Assembly: GCA_913052475.1 (NCBI GenBank)
Contig: CAJXEJ010000024.1
Coordinates: 1 to 33,449, forward strand
From: an uncultured Dehalococcoidia bacterium
GTDB taxonomy: Bacteria > Chloroflexota > Dehalococcoidia > Lucifugimonadales > Lucifugimonadaceae
Reading direction: 5' to 3'
Length of the DNA stretch: 33,449 nt
Shown here: positions 1-7,776 of the stretch, in pieces
Numbering within the stretch: position 1 is the first letter of the stretch
How the letters are laid out: each line of letters begins with the position of its first letter
The notes under the pieces: model-generated
What the model was told of the DNA's origin: nothing
The model's database searches: none
The model's input: only the letters and a program-made list of their open reading frames with translations
Translations under genes and position numbers: made by a program

Positions 1-446
1 TGATCGACAATGGCTGTTCGATGGGCGGTGAAGAGAGCGGCGGCTACGCATTCAAAGGCCACGTTCCAGAGCGTGACGGATCGCTTTCTGGCCTGATCTT
101 CCTCGAAGCGATGGTCATGAGCGGTAAGAAACCATCGGAGCTCTTGAGCGATCTCCACGCCTTGGTCGGACCTCATACTTTCCGACGTATCGACGTCTCA
201 TACGACGAATCAGAACGCGCCAATTTAGCCAAACTGGTAGCGTCAACCTCACCTAGCTCACTCGGTGGGCTAGCAATCGAATCGGATGATCGTCGCGACG
301 GAGTGCGGTTCAACCTCGAAGGCGGTTCCTGGGCGGTGGTGAGAATGTCGGGCACAGAACCTCTTGTTCGAATCTACGCCGAAACCCCCGACGCCGAGTC
401 TCTCGAAGCTGTGTTGAACGAACTGAGTTCAATTCTTGGCGTTTAG
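1..446 (+). CDS. Phosphoglucomutase/phosphomannomutase family protein, C-terminal part (5' end outside window)
   Basis: This is the C-terminal third of an alpha-D-phosphohexomutase, which interconverts hexose-1-phosphate and hexose-6-phosphate through a phosphoserine enzyme. The reading frame is open from base 3, ahead of the first in-window ATG at 21, so the gene starts upstream. Visible motifs are the sugar-binding loop GGEESGG near the start and the phosphate-binding loop RMSGTEPLVRIYAE in domain 4. The catalytic serine and metal-binding loop lie outside the window. GEESGG fits the phosphoglucomutase/phosphomannomutase branch better than GlmM, which usually has GEQSGH. The sugar specificity cannot be fixed from this part. 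Confidence 0.88.
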   Translation, partial: IDNGCSMGGEESGGYAFKGHVPERDGSLSGLIFLEAMVMSGKKPSELLSDLHALVGPHTFRRIDVSYDESERANLAKLVASTSPSSLGGLAIESDDRRDGVRFNLEGGSWAVVRMSGTEPLVRIYAETPDAESLEAVLNELSSILGV

Positions 447-699
447 TCGCTACATTAGTCGAACACAAGTAGCTGTTCCTGTACCCCGTCACAAAACGGG
501 TAAACCACAATGAACAACGATTAGGTTTCCAAGACCAGAATCTTCGACATGAGGGGATCAAGACTCGAGCGCAGTACGGCAACGCCGCACAAGACACGAT
601 TAGTACTTTGCTCTTCCCAGTGAAAGCGACTCGCCTACTAGCTTTCCGTCCACAGTTCGCGACAATAGGAACGCAGCTCATATGGGCTGACACATTTGT

Positions 700-785
700 G
701 CCGGGGTGGTGGAACGGTAGACACGGCGGACTTAAAATCCTCTGTCCTAACGGACGTGTGGGTTCGAATCCCACCCTCGGTACCA
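700..785 (+). tRNA. tRNA-Leu (anticodon UAA)
   Basis: A class II tRNA. The acceptor arm GCCGGGG pairs with CCTCGGT through two G-U wobbles, followed by discriminator A and an encoded CCA at 783-785. The anticodon loop is CTTAAAA, giving anticodon TAA. The long variable arm pairs GTCC with GGAC around TAAC, as expected for leucine tRNA. The T arm is GTGGG-TTCGAAT-CCCAC. The anticodon stem has one C-U mismatch, the only irregularity. The tRNA lies alone between the phosphohexomutase gene and mtnP. Confidence 0.95.
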
Positions 786-848
786 AATATCAAACTCATC
801 CCCGGCTCGAATTTTCGATTCAGCCACCAGAAACCATCCAGAAATAAT

Positions 849-1733
849 ATGACTAACGGTTCGATCGGAATAATCGGCGGCACTGGCCTCTACGATATCG
901 ACGGTTTCGAGAATGCACAGTGGGTAACCATCGAATCAGCTTTCGGCGAACCTTCCGATCAACTTCTCATCGGTGAATTCGAAGGACACCGACTCGTCTT
1001 TCTTCCCCGGCACGGACGGAGCCATCGCATCCCGCCAACCGAAATAAACTACCGTGCCAATATCGAAGCGTTAAAAAGAGCCGGTGTCGATCGGGTGGTT
1101 TCTTTCTCTGCCGTCGGATCTCTCAGGGAGGAACATAAACCCGGTGATTTCGTCCTACCGCACCAGTTCATTGACCGAACGTTTGCACGGGAGAAATCCT
1201 TCTTCGGTACCGGTTTCGTTGCGCACGTCAGCATAGCCGATCCAATCTGCCACACTACGCAGTCGGTCATAGCCGATGCTGCTGACGAGCTCGGGCTGGA
1301 CCACGCCGTTGGCGGGACGTATTTGGTCATGGAAGGACCGCAATTCTCTAGTCGCGCCGAATCCAAGCTATACCGATCTTGGGGTTGCGATGTAATTGGC
1401 ATGACCAACATGCCCGAAGCCAAACTCGCCAGAGAGGCAGAGTTGGCGTATGCCACGGTCGCGATGGTTACCGACTACGACTGCTGGCACGATGGCCATG
1501 ACGACGTTTCGACAGCTTCTATCCTCGAAACGCTACAGTCGAACACCGTCCACGCGAAAAAGCTTCTCAAAGCATTCGTCCCGAAATTGGCTGCTCTCGA
1601 AGCACCGTTCGAATCCGGGGTCCACACATCGCTCGAACACGCCATTGCTACATCGTCCAAACATCGCGATCCCGAACTAGTAGCCAAGTTGGGAGTGGTC
1701 GCCAAACGGGTTATCGACAATCCCGGCTGGTAA
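849..1733 (+). CDS. mtnP: S-methyl-5'-thioadenosine phosphorylase
   Basis: Cleaves 5'-methylthioadenosine with phosphate to adenine and 5-methylthioribose-1-phosphate, the first step of methionine salvage and the removal of a polyamine/SAM by-product. The protein has 294 residues, normal for the family. Motifs: GGTGLY at 10-15, phosphate-binding RHGRSHRIPP at 54-63, VSFSAVGSLREEHKPGD at 84-100, MEGPQFSSRAES at 161-172, and the base/ribose-binding stretch GMTNMPEAKLAREAE followed by TDYDCWH near 208-214. Asp209 and Asp211 favour 6-aminopurine specificity as in MTA phosphorylases. The frame is open further upstream, but that part runs through the tRNA gene, so the ATG at 849 is the start. Confidence 0.93.
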   Translation: MTNGSIGIIGGTGLYDIDGFENAQWVTIESAFGEPSDQLLIGEFEGHRLVFLPRHGRSHRIPPTEINYRANIEALKRAGVDRVVSFSAVGSLREEHKPGDFVLPHQFIDRTFAREKSFFGTGFVAHVSIADPICHTTQSVIADAADELGLDHAVGGTYLVMEGPQFSSRAESKLYRSWGCDVIGMTNMPEAKLAREAELAYATVAMVTDYDCWHDGHDDVSTASILETLQSNTVHAKKLLKAFVPKLAALEAPFESGVHTSLEHAIATSSKHRDPELVAKLGVVAKRVIDNPGW

Positions 1734-1763
1734 GGACGATAATGCTCCATATTTCCCGAGCAG

Positions 1764-1783
1764 AGTCATCGGAGCCGAGGGAT
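1764..1783. repeat. Dispersed intergenic repeat, copy 1
   Basis: The 20-nt sequence AGTCATCGGAGCCGAGGGAT lies just after the mtnP stop and occurs again exactly at 7616-7635 after another gene end. The similarity continues loosely on both sides (CCGAGC before, GGACGCG-like bases after). It probably belongs to a dispersed intergenic repeat family. Confidence 0.6.
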
Positions 1784-1815
1784 TTAATGATGAGACGCGG
1801 CTAGCTTTCAAAGCT

Positions 1816-2433
1816 TCACAGTAGATCAACCGCCAGCACACCAGCGAACACCAGCATTAGTATGGCCATAGCACCGTCGATCTTACCCGAAATCGATCTT
1901 AGCTTCTCGGCGCGACGGCCTGAAGTTAGAAACAACGCCACACCTGCGTACCAACTAGCGTCGATAAACATTCCGATCGCGGCTATCCCGAGCAGCACTG
2001 GAACCTCGAAGTCAGCATCGATAAACGGACTGTAAATCGCCAACATCCATGCAAGAATCTTCGGGTTAAAGACCGCAATAAACATTCCGGCGGCGAAGCC
2101 AGATCGGTTGCTGTGGAAACCATGCTCTCCAGTTTGAGAGGCGTTTTTGAACACACTACGTCCGTACACGAATCCGAGATAGAGAAGTAGGGCGATACCG
2201 AGCCATCTCAACGCTTGAGCAAGGTCGTCGCTGGCGGCGATCGTTGCTGCCATACCGAGGGCCGCCAGGAACGCATAGATCCCGAAACCAAGTCCGTGCC
2301 CGAGCCCTGTAAGAACACCTTGCTTTCGCCCACCGACAACACTGTTTCGCAGGACAACCGCCAGCGACGGACCTGGACTCATCGCACCAAGCATGAATAC
2401 AGCGACGAACGGCGCTATGAGTTCAATTGTCAA
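1816..2433 (-). CDS. LysE/RhtB family translocator
   Basis: A 205-residue inner-membrane exporter of the LysE/RhtB family, which export amino acids or related metabolites. The N-terminal helix is followed by the family signature MSPGPSLAVVLRNSVVGGRKQG. About six hydrophobic segments are visible (residues ~5-27, 40-65, 70-90, 115-140, 145-167, 185-205). It starts at TTG, the first possible start after an in-frame TGA, with GGTGG eight bases upstream. It overlaps the 3' end of the aldo/keto reductase gene by 11 bp, so the two are probably translationally coupled. The substrate is not predictable. Confidence 0.88.
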   Translation of the reverse strand: MTIELIAPFVAVFMLGAMSPGPSLAVVLRNSVVGGRKQGVLTGLGHGLGFGIYAFLAALGMAATIAASDDLAQALRWLGIALLLYLGFVYGRSVFKNASQTGEHGFHSNRSGFAAGMFIAVFNPKILAWMLAIYSPFIDADFEVPVLLGIAAIGMFIDASWYAGVALFLTSGRRAEKLRSISGKIDGAMAILMLVFAGVLAVDLL

Positions 2434-3334
2434 GATTCAACCACCGTAAATCATCGGGGGATAATTCCACATCCAGCGCCGCAATCGAACTACGGGTCTC
2501 TTCCACCGTAACCGGACCTATCAGCGGAAACACCGGAGTCGGCTGTCGCAACACATACGCCAGCGCAACGCTCACAGCCGCTACATCCTGCCGTTCGGCA
2601 AACTCACGCACACGTCGCAAACGCTCGAAATTATCATCGCTGTACCAGCATCGAACCAGCTCAGGATCCGACAGATCCCGCTCATCAGCCCGTCCGTCCA
2701 CGAAAAAGCCACGGGCTTGAGCGGACCACGGAAACAAAGGCATCTCGCGATCGGCAAGCCATTGTCGTGACGCAGCATCCGCTGCAGCAAGGCATCCAGC
2801 CCATGGCGTCTCGACCATTCGCGCAAGGCTCATGTGATTGCTCAACACTGAAAACCCGACGAGTCCGTTCTGGACAGCGTATTCGTTCGCCTCGTCCACC
2901 CGCTCAAGGCTCCAGTTCGATCCGCCAAACACACCGATCCGACCGGTTGATTTGTGTTCATTCAACACGTCCACAAACTCACCGACCGGCACTTCAGGGT
3001 TATCGCGATGAAGGAAGTAGATGTCGACAGAATCGGTCTGCAACCGTTCAAGACTTTCGCTGAGTTCCTTCGTAACAGTCTCAGGATTGCAATTCGGCGT
3101 GTGCGCACCTTTCGTAATTACGACCATGCCGCCGCGAACTCCACGAATTCGCATCCACTCGCCAAAAACCAACTCCGCATCACCGTAGTGCCGAGCCGTG
3201 TCAAAGCAATTACCGCCCTGCTCCAGGAACTCATCGAATACCGACGAAGCACCCTCGATATCCCGCGCAAACAACGTCCCCATCACGATCTGCGACACAT
3301 CATGTTTCACGCCGTTCACCTGGCCGTATGTCAT
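2423..3334 (-). CDS. Aldo/keto reductase
   Basis: An NAD(P)H-dependent (beta/alpha)8 oxidoreductase of the aldo/keto reductase superfamily, reducing an unknown carbonyl compound. With the ATG at 3334 it has 303 residues. The catalytic tetrad is visible: Asp45 and Tyr50 in FDTARHYGDAE, Lys75 in VVITKGAH, and His109 in IYFLHRD. The C-terminal cofactor region VFPLIGPVTVEETRSSIAALDVELS is also typical. A TTG at 3349 would add five residues; the ATG puts MTYGQVNG at the N-terminus, like relatives. It is the first gene of a two-gene unit with the LysE-type exporter. Confidence 0.88.
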   Translation of the reverse strand: MTYGQVNGVKHDVSQIVMGTLFARDIEGASSVFDEFLEQGGNCFDTARHYGDAELVFGEWMRIRGVRGGMVVITKGAHTPNCNPETVTKELSESLERLQTDSVDIYFLHRDNPEVPVGEFVDVLNEHKSTGRIGVFGGSNWSLERVDEANEYAVQNGLVGFSVLSNHMSLARMVETPWAGCLAAADAASRQWLADREMPLFPWSAQARGFFVDGRADERDLSDPELVRCWYSDDNFERLRRVREFAERQDVAAVSVALAYVLRQPTPVFPLIGPVTVEETRSSIAALDVELSPDDLRWLNLDN

Positions 3335-3517
3335 TCGATTGCCGGTCAATAACTAATCTCTAATTTCATTAGCTGAGTTCGCTGGTTTGAGTGCATCGAC
3401 GAATGCCATCATAAATCTTCTCCTTGCAGGGGAACTTTAAAATTCGCTGCAAAGTGGGGGAGTTTAGCTTGCAGAGCGCAAGTCGAAGTTACACGCGAAC
3501 GAAAACGAGCGATCTTA

Positions 3518-4405
3518 TTGGCTTTGAAAGTCCACGATCCGTTATTCGCCCATCCTAGCGAATCAGAATTCGCGCAAATTCTCGACTTCTACGGAATCGA
3601 GTGGGACTACGAGCCGGCCTCGTTTCCGACCGAGTATGACGGCGAGCGGGTGGTCGAAATGTTCACCCCGGACTTCTATTTACCGCAGATGGATCTCTAC
3701 ATCGAACTCACCACGCTCAAACAAAGCCTGATCACCAGGAAGAACCGGAAGCTTCGGCGAATTCGAGAACTCAACCCCGATATCAACATCCGGCTTCTTT
3801 ACCGACGCGATTTTCATCGGCTGATGGCCAAATTCGGATTCGGCCCACTGGGTGCTTCCGAAACGCCCGTGCTCGATCGAGTGCTGTTTGGAACCGGACA
3901 AATCGCTATACGGGTTGGTGAACTCGGAAGAGAAATATCTACCGACTACGATGGCAAAGATCCCGTCCTCGTCGGCGTGCTGCGTGGCGTCTTCTGCTTC
4001 ATGGCCGACCTCATACGCCAGACATCGGTGCCAATGTCGGTCGATTTCATGTCGGTTTCGTACTACGAACACGACGAAACGACCGTCAAGATCACGAAAG
4101 AGCTCGATATCGATCTTGAGGGCCGACATGTCCTAATGGTCGAGGACATTGTCGACACGGGCATGACACTGAACTATCTGCTGGAGTATCTACGATCGAA
4201 GAATCCAGCAAGCCTCGAGGTGTGCACGCTACTCGATAAAAAAGCCCGACGACTGACCGATCCAGAGCTGAAGTACGTTGGGTTCGAGGCTCCCGACGAA
4301 TTTGTGGTCGGCTACGGACTCGACTACATAGAGGAGTACCGCAATTTACCGTTCATCGGCAGCTTGAGGGTGGACGCTGGCGACGCAGCAAATAAAGCCA
4401 AATAA
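3518..4405 (+). CDS. hpt: Hypoxanthine phosphoribosyltransferase with N-terminal PD-(D/E)XK-like domain
   Basis: The C-terminal domain (residues ~115-285) is a purine salvage phosphoribosyltransferase converting hypoxanthine/guanine plus PRPP to IMP/GMP. It shows LVGVLRGVFCFMADL at 151-165, MSVSYYE at 178-184 and the PRPP loop VEDIVDTGMTL at 208-218. At 295 residues the protein is about 110 longer than ordinary HPRT. The extra N-terminal part contains ILDFYGIEWDYEPASF at 21-36 and TPDFYLPQMDLYIELTT at 50-66, a pattern like Vsr/TnsA/DUF559-type restriction folds (Asp52, Glu63). The usual ExK lysine position is Thr65, with Lys68 nearby. The start is TTG at 3518 with a weak ribosome site; another TTG lies at 3524. 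The HPRT call is firm and the N-domain fold is an inference. Confidence 0.9.
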   Translation: MALKVHDPLFAHPSESEFAQILDFYGIEWDYEPASFPTEYDGERVVEMFTPDFYLPQMDLYIELTTLKQSLITRKNRKLRRIRELNPDINIRLLYRRDFHRLMAKFGFGPLGASETPVLDRVLFGTGQIAIRVGELGREISTDYDGKDPVLVGVLRGVFCFMADLIRQTSVPMSVDFMSVSYYEHDETTVKITKELDIDLEGRHVLMVEDIVDTGMTLNYLLEYLRSKNPASLEVCTLLDKKARRLTDPELKYVGFEAPDEFVVGYGLDYIEEYRNLPFIGSLRVDAGDAANKAK

Positions 4406-4407
4406 AT

Positions 4408-4607
4408 AAGCCCCAAGTGACCTCGGCTCTTCTGCTATTACTGAACTCTTCATTCAGGCTTGCGCCTGCCTTCCGAAATCCAGCTCCGAATTCTTTAACT
4501 CCGACGTTAATCTTCGTTTCAGAGTCCAGAACTTATATCTTTCACTTGGGTTTGCACCCTCATTCCAGTTACAAGTCTTAGCGTAGTGCTTCGACCTCTT
4601 GGGACCT
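4408..4607 (-). ncRNA. Putative structured non-coding RNA, about 200 nt, family unknown
   Basis: Reading the minus strand, the 5' end AGGTCCCAAG (4607-4598) pairs over ten positions with the 3' end CTTGGGGCTT (4417-4408), followed by an AT-rich tail. Inside are GGGT-GCAA-ACCC and CAGGC-GCAA-GCCTG, two hairpins closed by GNRA tetraloops. A third hairpin has arms GACTCTGAAACG and CGTCGGAGTT, and a helix CTGGATT/AGTTCAG encloses the second GCAA hairpin. No ORF fits. A promoter lies at the right distance upstream. I see no RNase P, tmRNA or SRP signature sequences. A 6S-like RNA is conceivable, but the shape is more branched than a 6S rod. Confidence 0.55.
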
Positions 4608-4614
4608 GCACAAA

Positions 4615-4642
4615 ATTAATCACACCGCATTCGGGGTGTCAA
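4615..4642 (-). promoter_or_regulatory. Promoter of the putative ncRNA
   Basis: On the minus strand a perfect -35 box TTGACA (4642-4637) is followed after 16 bases by ATTAAT (4620-4615), four of six matches to the -10 consensus. The predicted start, six or seven bases further on, falls at 4608-4607, exactly where the closing stem of the RNA candidate begins. Confidence 0.5.
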
Positions 4643-5067
4643 CCCATTTTCTACGATTATTCGATGTAGGACCGCATGTGAATAACTGATACCGCATTGA
4701 TTCGTTATATACAATTTTATTTCGTAGTATTTAATGGTATTTTTACGTTATTCGTTTTCACGCTCTGGGTTTGATTCTTAACCAGTTTCGAGTTTCGAAA
4801 CTGCATGGTTTGGACGAATTTTTTGATTCCGAGTTATCCACAATTTGCCAACAGTCCGGCCCTGTTCAAACTCTCGATATCGTGAAGTTTTTCACCGCAA
4901 GACTGACATCCGATTTTCACCAAAATGAGTTGTTTTTCGCGATTCTTCCTGCACCGGATCAGGCGTTTCTCTACTCGTTCTGGTAAGGAGAGATGGATCG
5001 CAGACAGAGATCCAAACGCGAAAACTCCCCACCTCAATCCGAGCAAGGAGTCTCCATGAGGAGTCAA
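4643..5067. other. Intergenic region, no convincing gene
   Basis: An AT-rich stretch (about 4680-4765) followed by mixed sequence. A 71-codon open frame on the plus strand at 4771-4986 has no recognisable domain and no ribosome-binding site, and I do not call it. Only the 3' side of a short imperfect hairpin near 5051-5066, after the small membrane-peptide ORF, stands out. Confidence 0.4.
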
Positions 5068-5193
5068 CTAGGCGTTTTCCGCCACTACAGACATCAGGAT
5101 TATCGCTATCACGGCGATACTTCCGATCAGTCCGACTATGGTCAATTTGCCTGAGAGTTTGGCGCTCCAGCGCTGGTCCTGATTGTTGCTCAT
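5068..5193 (-). CDS. Possible 41-residue single-span membrane peptide
   Basis: A short ORF from ATG at 5193 to TAG at 5068. The product begins with a polar head, MSNNQDQRWSAKLSGK, followed by about 20 hydrophobic residues (TIVGLIGSIAVIAIILMSVV) and the tail AENA. The basic-then-hydrophobic layout is typical of small N-in membrane peptides. No clear Shine-Dalgarno is seen, and I recognise no family. It lies alone, divergent from the amidohydrolase gene. It could be a chance ORF. Confidence 0.4.
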   Translation of the reverse strand: MSNNQDQRWSAKLSGKLTIVGLIGSIAVIAIILMSVVAENA

Positions 5194-5332
5194 GTTCTGG
5201 ATTCTGAGACTCTGCAAGTGACTCGCAATCCTCCATCAGTCATATTCACGTGAGGATCGCCCGTCGTGTGATTTCACCAGTTCGATGCGAATTCGTCGGG
5301 CAGACCGGTATTTACGCGCCTAGAATCCCCGC

Positions 5333-6661
5333 ATGCCAGAAACAGAAAATACGAAGTCGTCGGCATTTGCCGCGATAACAGCACGAGCCGATTCACTGAT
5401 AGCGCTATCGAAAGACATTTGGAATCACCCTGAACCGGGCTTCCGGGAACACCGTAGTGCGCAACTCGTCAGTGAGTTCATGCGGTCGGTCGATCTTGAA
5501 CCTCGCGAAAACGTTGCGATAACCGGTGTCGTGGCGAGAGTCGAATCAGGTCGACCCGGCCCGCACGTGGCAGTCATGGGCGAACTCGACTCACTGATCG
5601 TCCCTGAGCACCGCAACGCCGATCCCGGAACGGGTGCTGCGCACGTTTGCGGTCACTGCATCCAGATCGGAAATATGCTGGCGGCAGCAGTCGGCCTCTC
5701 ACAACCAGACGTTCTCAAATCGCTCAGCGGTTCGATTTCTTTCATGGCAGTCCCCGCCGAGGAATACATCGAAATCGAGTACCGCGAGGAATTGCGGGAA
5801 TCCGGTCAACTTGAATTTCTCGCCGGAAAACAGGAATTCGTTCGACTTGGCGAGTTGGACGATGTAGATATTTCTTTGATGACCCACGCCTCACCTACCG
5901 AGGAACAATCGCTTAAACCGGGCACGAGCCACAACGGCATGATCGCCAAGACAGTTCGGTTTGTCGGTCGCTCCGCTCACGCCGGTGGTGCTCCTCACCT
6001 CGGCATCAACGCTCTCAATGCGGCCAATCTCGCCATGCAGGGAATCGCCTTGCTTAGGGAGACATTTCAGGACGACGACCACGTCAGGATTCATCCGATA
6101 ATCACTCGAGGTGGATCGGCTGTATCTTCGGTTCCGGCAAACGTCACCATGGAGATGTTCATCCGCGCCGCATCGGTCGGGGCGATAAATGATGCCGAAA
6201 TAAAAGTTGAACGTGCTTTAAAAGGAGCAGCGATGGCTATAGGAGCCACAGTCGAGATAAGCACCTCACCGGGCTACATGCCTTCTCTATTCGATCCAGC
6301 GATGTCAGATCTATACGACGAGTCGGTCGTTTCACTCCTCGGTGATTCAGCGACTGGGCGAGTGCCTCACCGAACATCATCGACCGATATGGGAGACATT
6401 TCGATGATGATGCCGACGTTACACTCGTATGTGAGTGGAGCGAGCGGACGGACGCACAGCAACGAGTTTGAGATTACCAACTGGAACCTTGACGTAATCG
6501 ACGCTGGTAAAGCTTTGGCCTCAACGGTGATCGACCTGCTTTCCAACAACGCAGTCCGTGGACGAAAGATTATTGAGGATTTCGATACGCCTCTCACCAT
6601 CCCTGAGTACCTTGCAACTTTACGCGGCTTCAGGCGCACCGAAACCTGGAGCGGCAAATAA
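5333..6661 (+). CDS. M20-family amidohydrolase / metallopeptidase
   Basis: A cytosolic zinc/manganese-type hydrolase of the M20D group (AbgA/AbgB, IAA-amino-acid hydrolase and carboxypeptidase relatives), cleaving an N-acyl or peptide amide. It has 442 residues. Visible are NHPEPGFREH at 31-40, the metal-site strand GELDSL at 83-88, HVCGH at 104-108 and the catalytic glutamates in VPAEEY. The dimerisation domain has VGRSAHAGGAPHLGINALNA, and a C-terminal metal-ligand His lies in RTHSNEFE. The usual HACGHDxH motif reads HVCGHCIQ, so Asp is replaced by Cys109. The stop is followed after three bases by the EamA gene, suggesting co-translation and a paired uptake or efflux and hydrolysis role. 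Confidence 0.88.
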   Translation: MPETENTKSSAFAAITARADSLIALSKDIWNHPEPGFREHRSAQLVSEFMRSVDLEPRENVAITGVVARVESGRPGPHVAVMGELDSLIVPEHRNADPGTGAAHVCGHCIQIGNMLAAAVGLSQPDVLKSLSGSISFMAVPAEEYIEIEYREELRESGQLEFLAGKQEFVRLGELDDVDISLMTHASPTEEQSLKPGTSHNGMIAKTVRFVGRSAHAGGAPHLGINALNAANLAMQGIALLRETFQDDDHVRIHPIITRGGSAVSSVPANVTMEMFIRAASVGAINDAEIKVERALKGAAMAIGATVEISTSPGYMPSLFDPAMSDLYDESVVSLLGDSATGRVPHRTSSTDMGDISMMMPTLHSYVSGASGRTHSNEFEITNWNLDVIDAGKALASTVIDLLSNNAVRGRKIIEDFDTPLTIPEYLATLRGFRRTETWSGK

Positions 6662-6664
6662 CCG

Positions 6665-7576
6665 TTGGAACTCTGGATTCTTGCGGCTCTTGCTAATCCG
6701 CTAATTTTCTCGATCGTGACCCTGATCGACAAACGAGTTTTGTCAGGCTTTGGTCTCGGTCTGCCCAGCTTCAACCTGTTCGTTGGTGGTAGTCAGGGAC
6801 TGTTCGGAGCGACCGTACTACTACTAAACTTTCCGGCTGGAGTTGAATTTGAAATCATCGCTAGAGCATGGTCGATTGGTGTACTTCAGGCGTTCAGCCT
6901 GATCTTCATGTTCTGGATGTTGAAACGGGAAGATCCGTCGCGCGTGATTCCGGCGATGCAGACATCACCGATCTACGTCGCTCTTCTGGCATGGATGATC
7001 TTTGGAGAATCACTCAGTGTGCTGCATTGGCTTGCTGTGATCCTGGCAGTTAGTGGAAGCGTTCTGGCATCAATACAGGTCGGGTCGCTTAGTCCGAACG
7101 GCAAAGTTGGATTCCAGCCGGTGTTCCTGCTGCTTGCGGCTGGTGCGTTGCTGATGGCAAGCTCGCAGCTCATCACCAAATCGATTGTCGACGATCTTTC
7201 GACCATCCACATCGTTTCTCTGCGAGGCACCGGGCTGTTCACAGTGATGTGGCTGGTGTTTGCACGACCGACTGCGTTAAAAGGACTTGGCAGTTTTTTG
7301 AAACAGCCGAAATGGGCCCCGTGGTTGATAATCGCCGAGGGTGTGATGCCGTTCAACGGACATCTGCTCATCACCTACGCAATCGGCAAAGGTCCCATCG
7401 CATTGGTGTCGGCACTGGGAGGTGCGAGACCTATCTTCGTATTCAGCATGACGGCAATGAGTGCATGGCTCGCACCGAACCTGATCTACGAGAAGTTCAC
7501 CCGTGCCGACATGATCGTGAAGCTGGTCTCAGCAAGCATGGTCGTCACAGCCGTAGCGATTATCTCACTAGTGTAG
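6665..7576 (+). CDS. EamA/DMT-family transporter
   Basis: A 303-residue membrane protein of the drug/metabolite transporter superfamily. About ten hydrophobic segments form two EamA-like halves, roughly 1-140 and 155-300. The first half ends with PIYVALLAWMIFGESLSVLHW and the second with the pattern LVSALGGARPIFVF. It starts at TTG three bases after the amidohydrolase stop, so it is read in the same operon. It may carry the substrate or product of that hydrolase; the direction and solute are unknown. Confidence 0.85.
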   Translation: MELWILAALANPLIFSIVTLIDKRVLSGFGLGLPSFNLFVGGSQGLFGATVLLLNFPAGVEFEIIARAWSIGVLQAFSLIFMFWMLKREDPSRVIPAMQTSPIYVALLAWMIFGESLSVLHWLAVILAVSGSVLASIQVGSLSPNGKVGFQPVFLLLAAGALLMASSQLITKSIVDDLSTIHIVSLRGTGLFTVMWLVFARPTALKGLGSFLKQPKWAPWLIIAEGVMPFNGHLLITYAIGKGPIALVSALGGARPIFVFSMTAMSAWLAPNLIYEKFTRADMIVKLVSASMVVTAVAIISLV

Positions 7577-7615
7577 CTCCTCCTTCTCTCTTGAGGGAAT
7601 ACGGTTACCGAGCGA

Positions 7616-7635
7616 AGTCATCGGAGCCGAGGGAT
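7616..7635. repeat. Dispersed intergenic repeat, copy 2
   Basis: An exact 20-nt match to 1764-1783, again just downstream of a plus-strand gene. Flanking bases CCGAGC and GGGACGCG are partly shared between the two copies. Confidence 0.6.
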
Positions 7636-7726
7636 CTGGGACTGGGACGCGAGGGTGTTGGTGTGAATCGAGTTCGTTGACTAGAGATATCGGTCCTGAC
7701 CTGCTCCAATCAAACCCACCCTCTCC

Positions 7727-7760
7727 CTCAACTCCCTAACAAGGGAGTGAGGTTTCTTTC
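7727..7760 (+). terminator. Probable rho-independent terminator after the EamA gene
   Basis: CTCAACTCCCT pairs with AGGGAGTGAG (one bulged A) around a short AACA loop, followed by the T-rich tail GTTTCTTTCT. It would end the amidohydrolase-EamA transcript before the convergent dehydrogenase gene. Confidence 0.55.
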
Positions 7761-7776
7761 TGCGTGCCACAGTCCC

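Noticed and set aside
310-786. 158-codon minus-strand ORF over the phosphohexomutase end and the tRNA
   Set aside because: Antisense to a clear gene and a tRNA, with no recognisable domain.
696-848. Upstream extension of the mtnP reading frame
   Set aside because: It runs through tRNA-Leu; the ATG at 849 gives the normal protein length.
4408-4607. RNase P RNA, tmRNA or SRP RNA identity for the structured minus-strand RNA
   Set aside because: None of the conserved strings of these RNAs could be found, and the length is too short for RNase P or tmRNA.
4771-4986. 71-codon plus-strand ORF in the gap after hpt
   Set aside because: No domain, no ribosome-binding site and AT-rich surroundings; likely chance.
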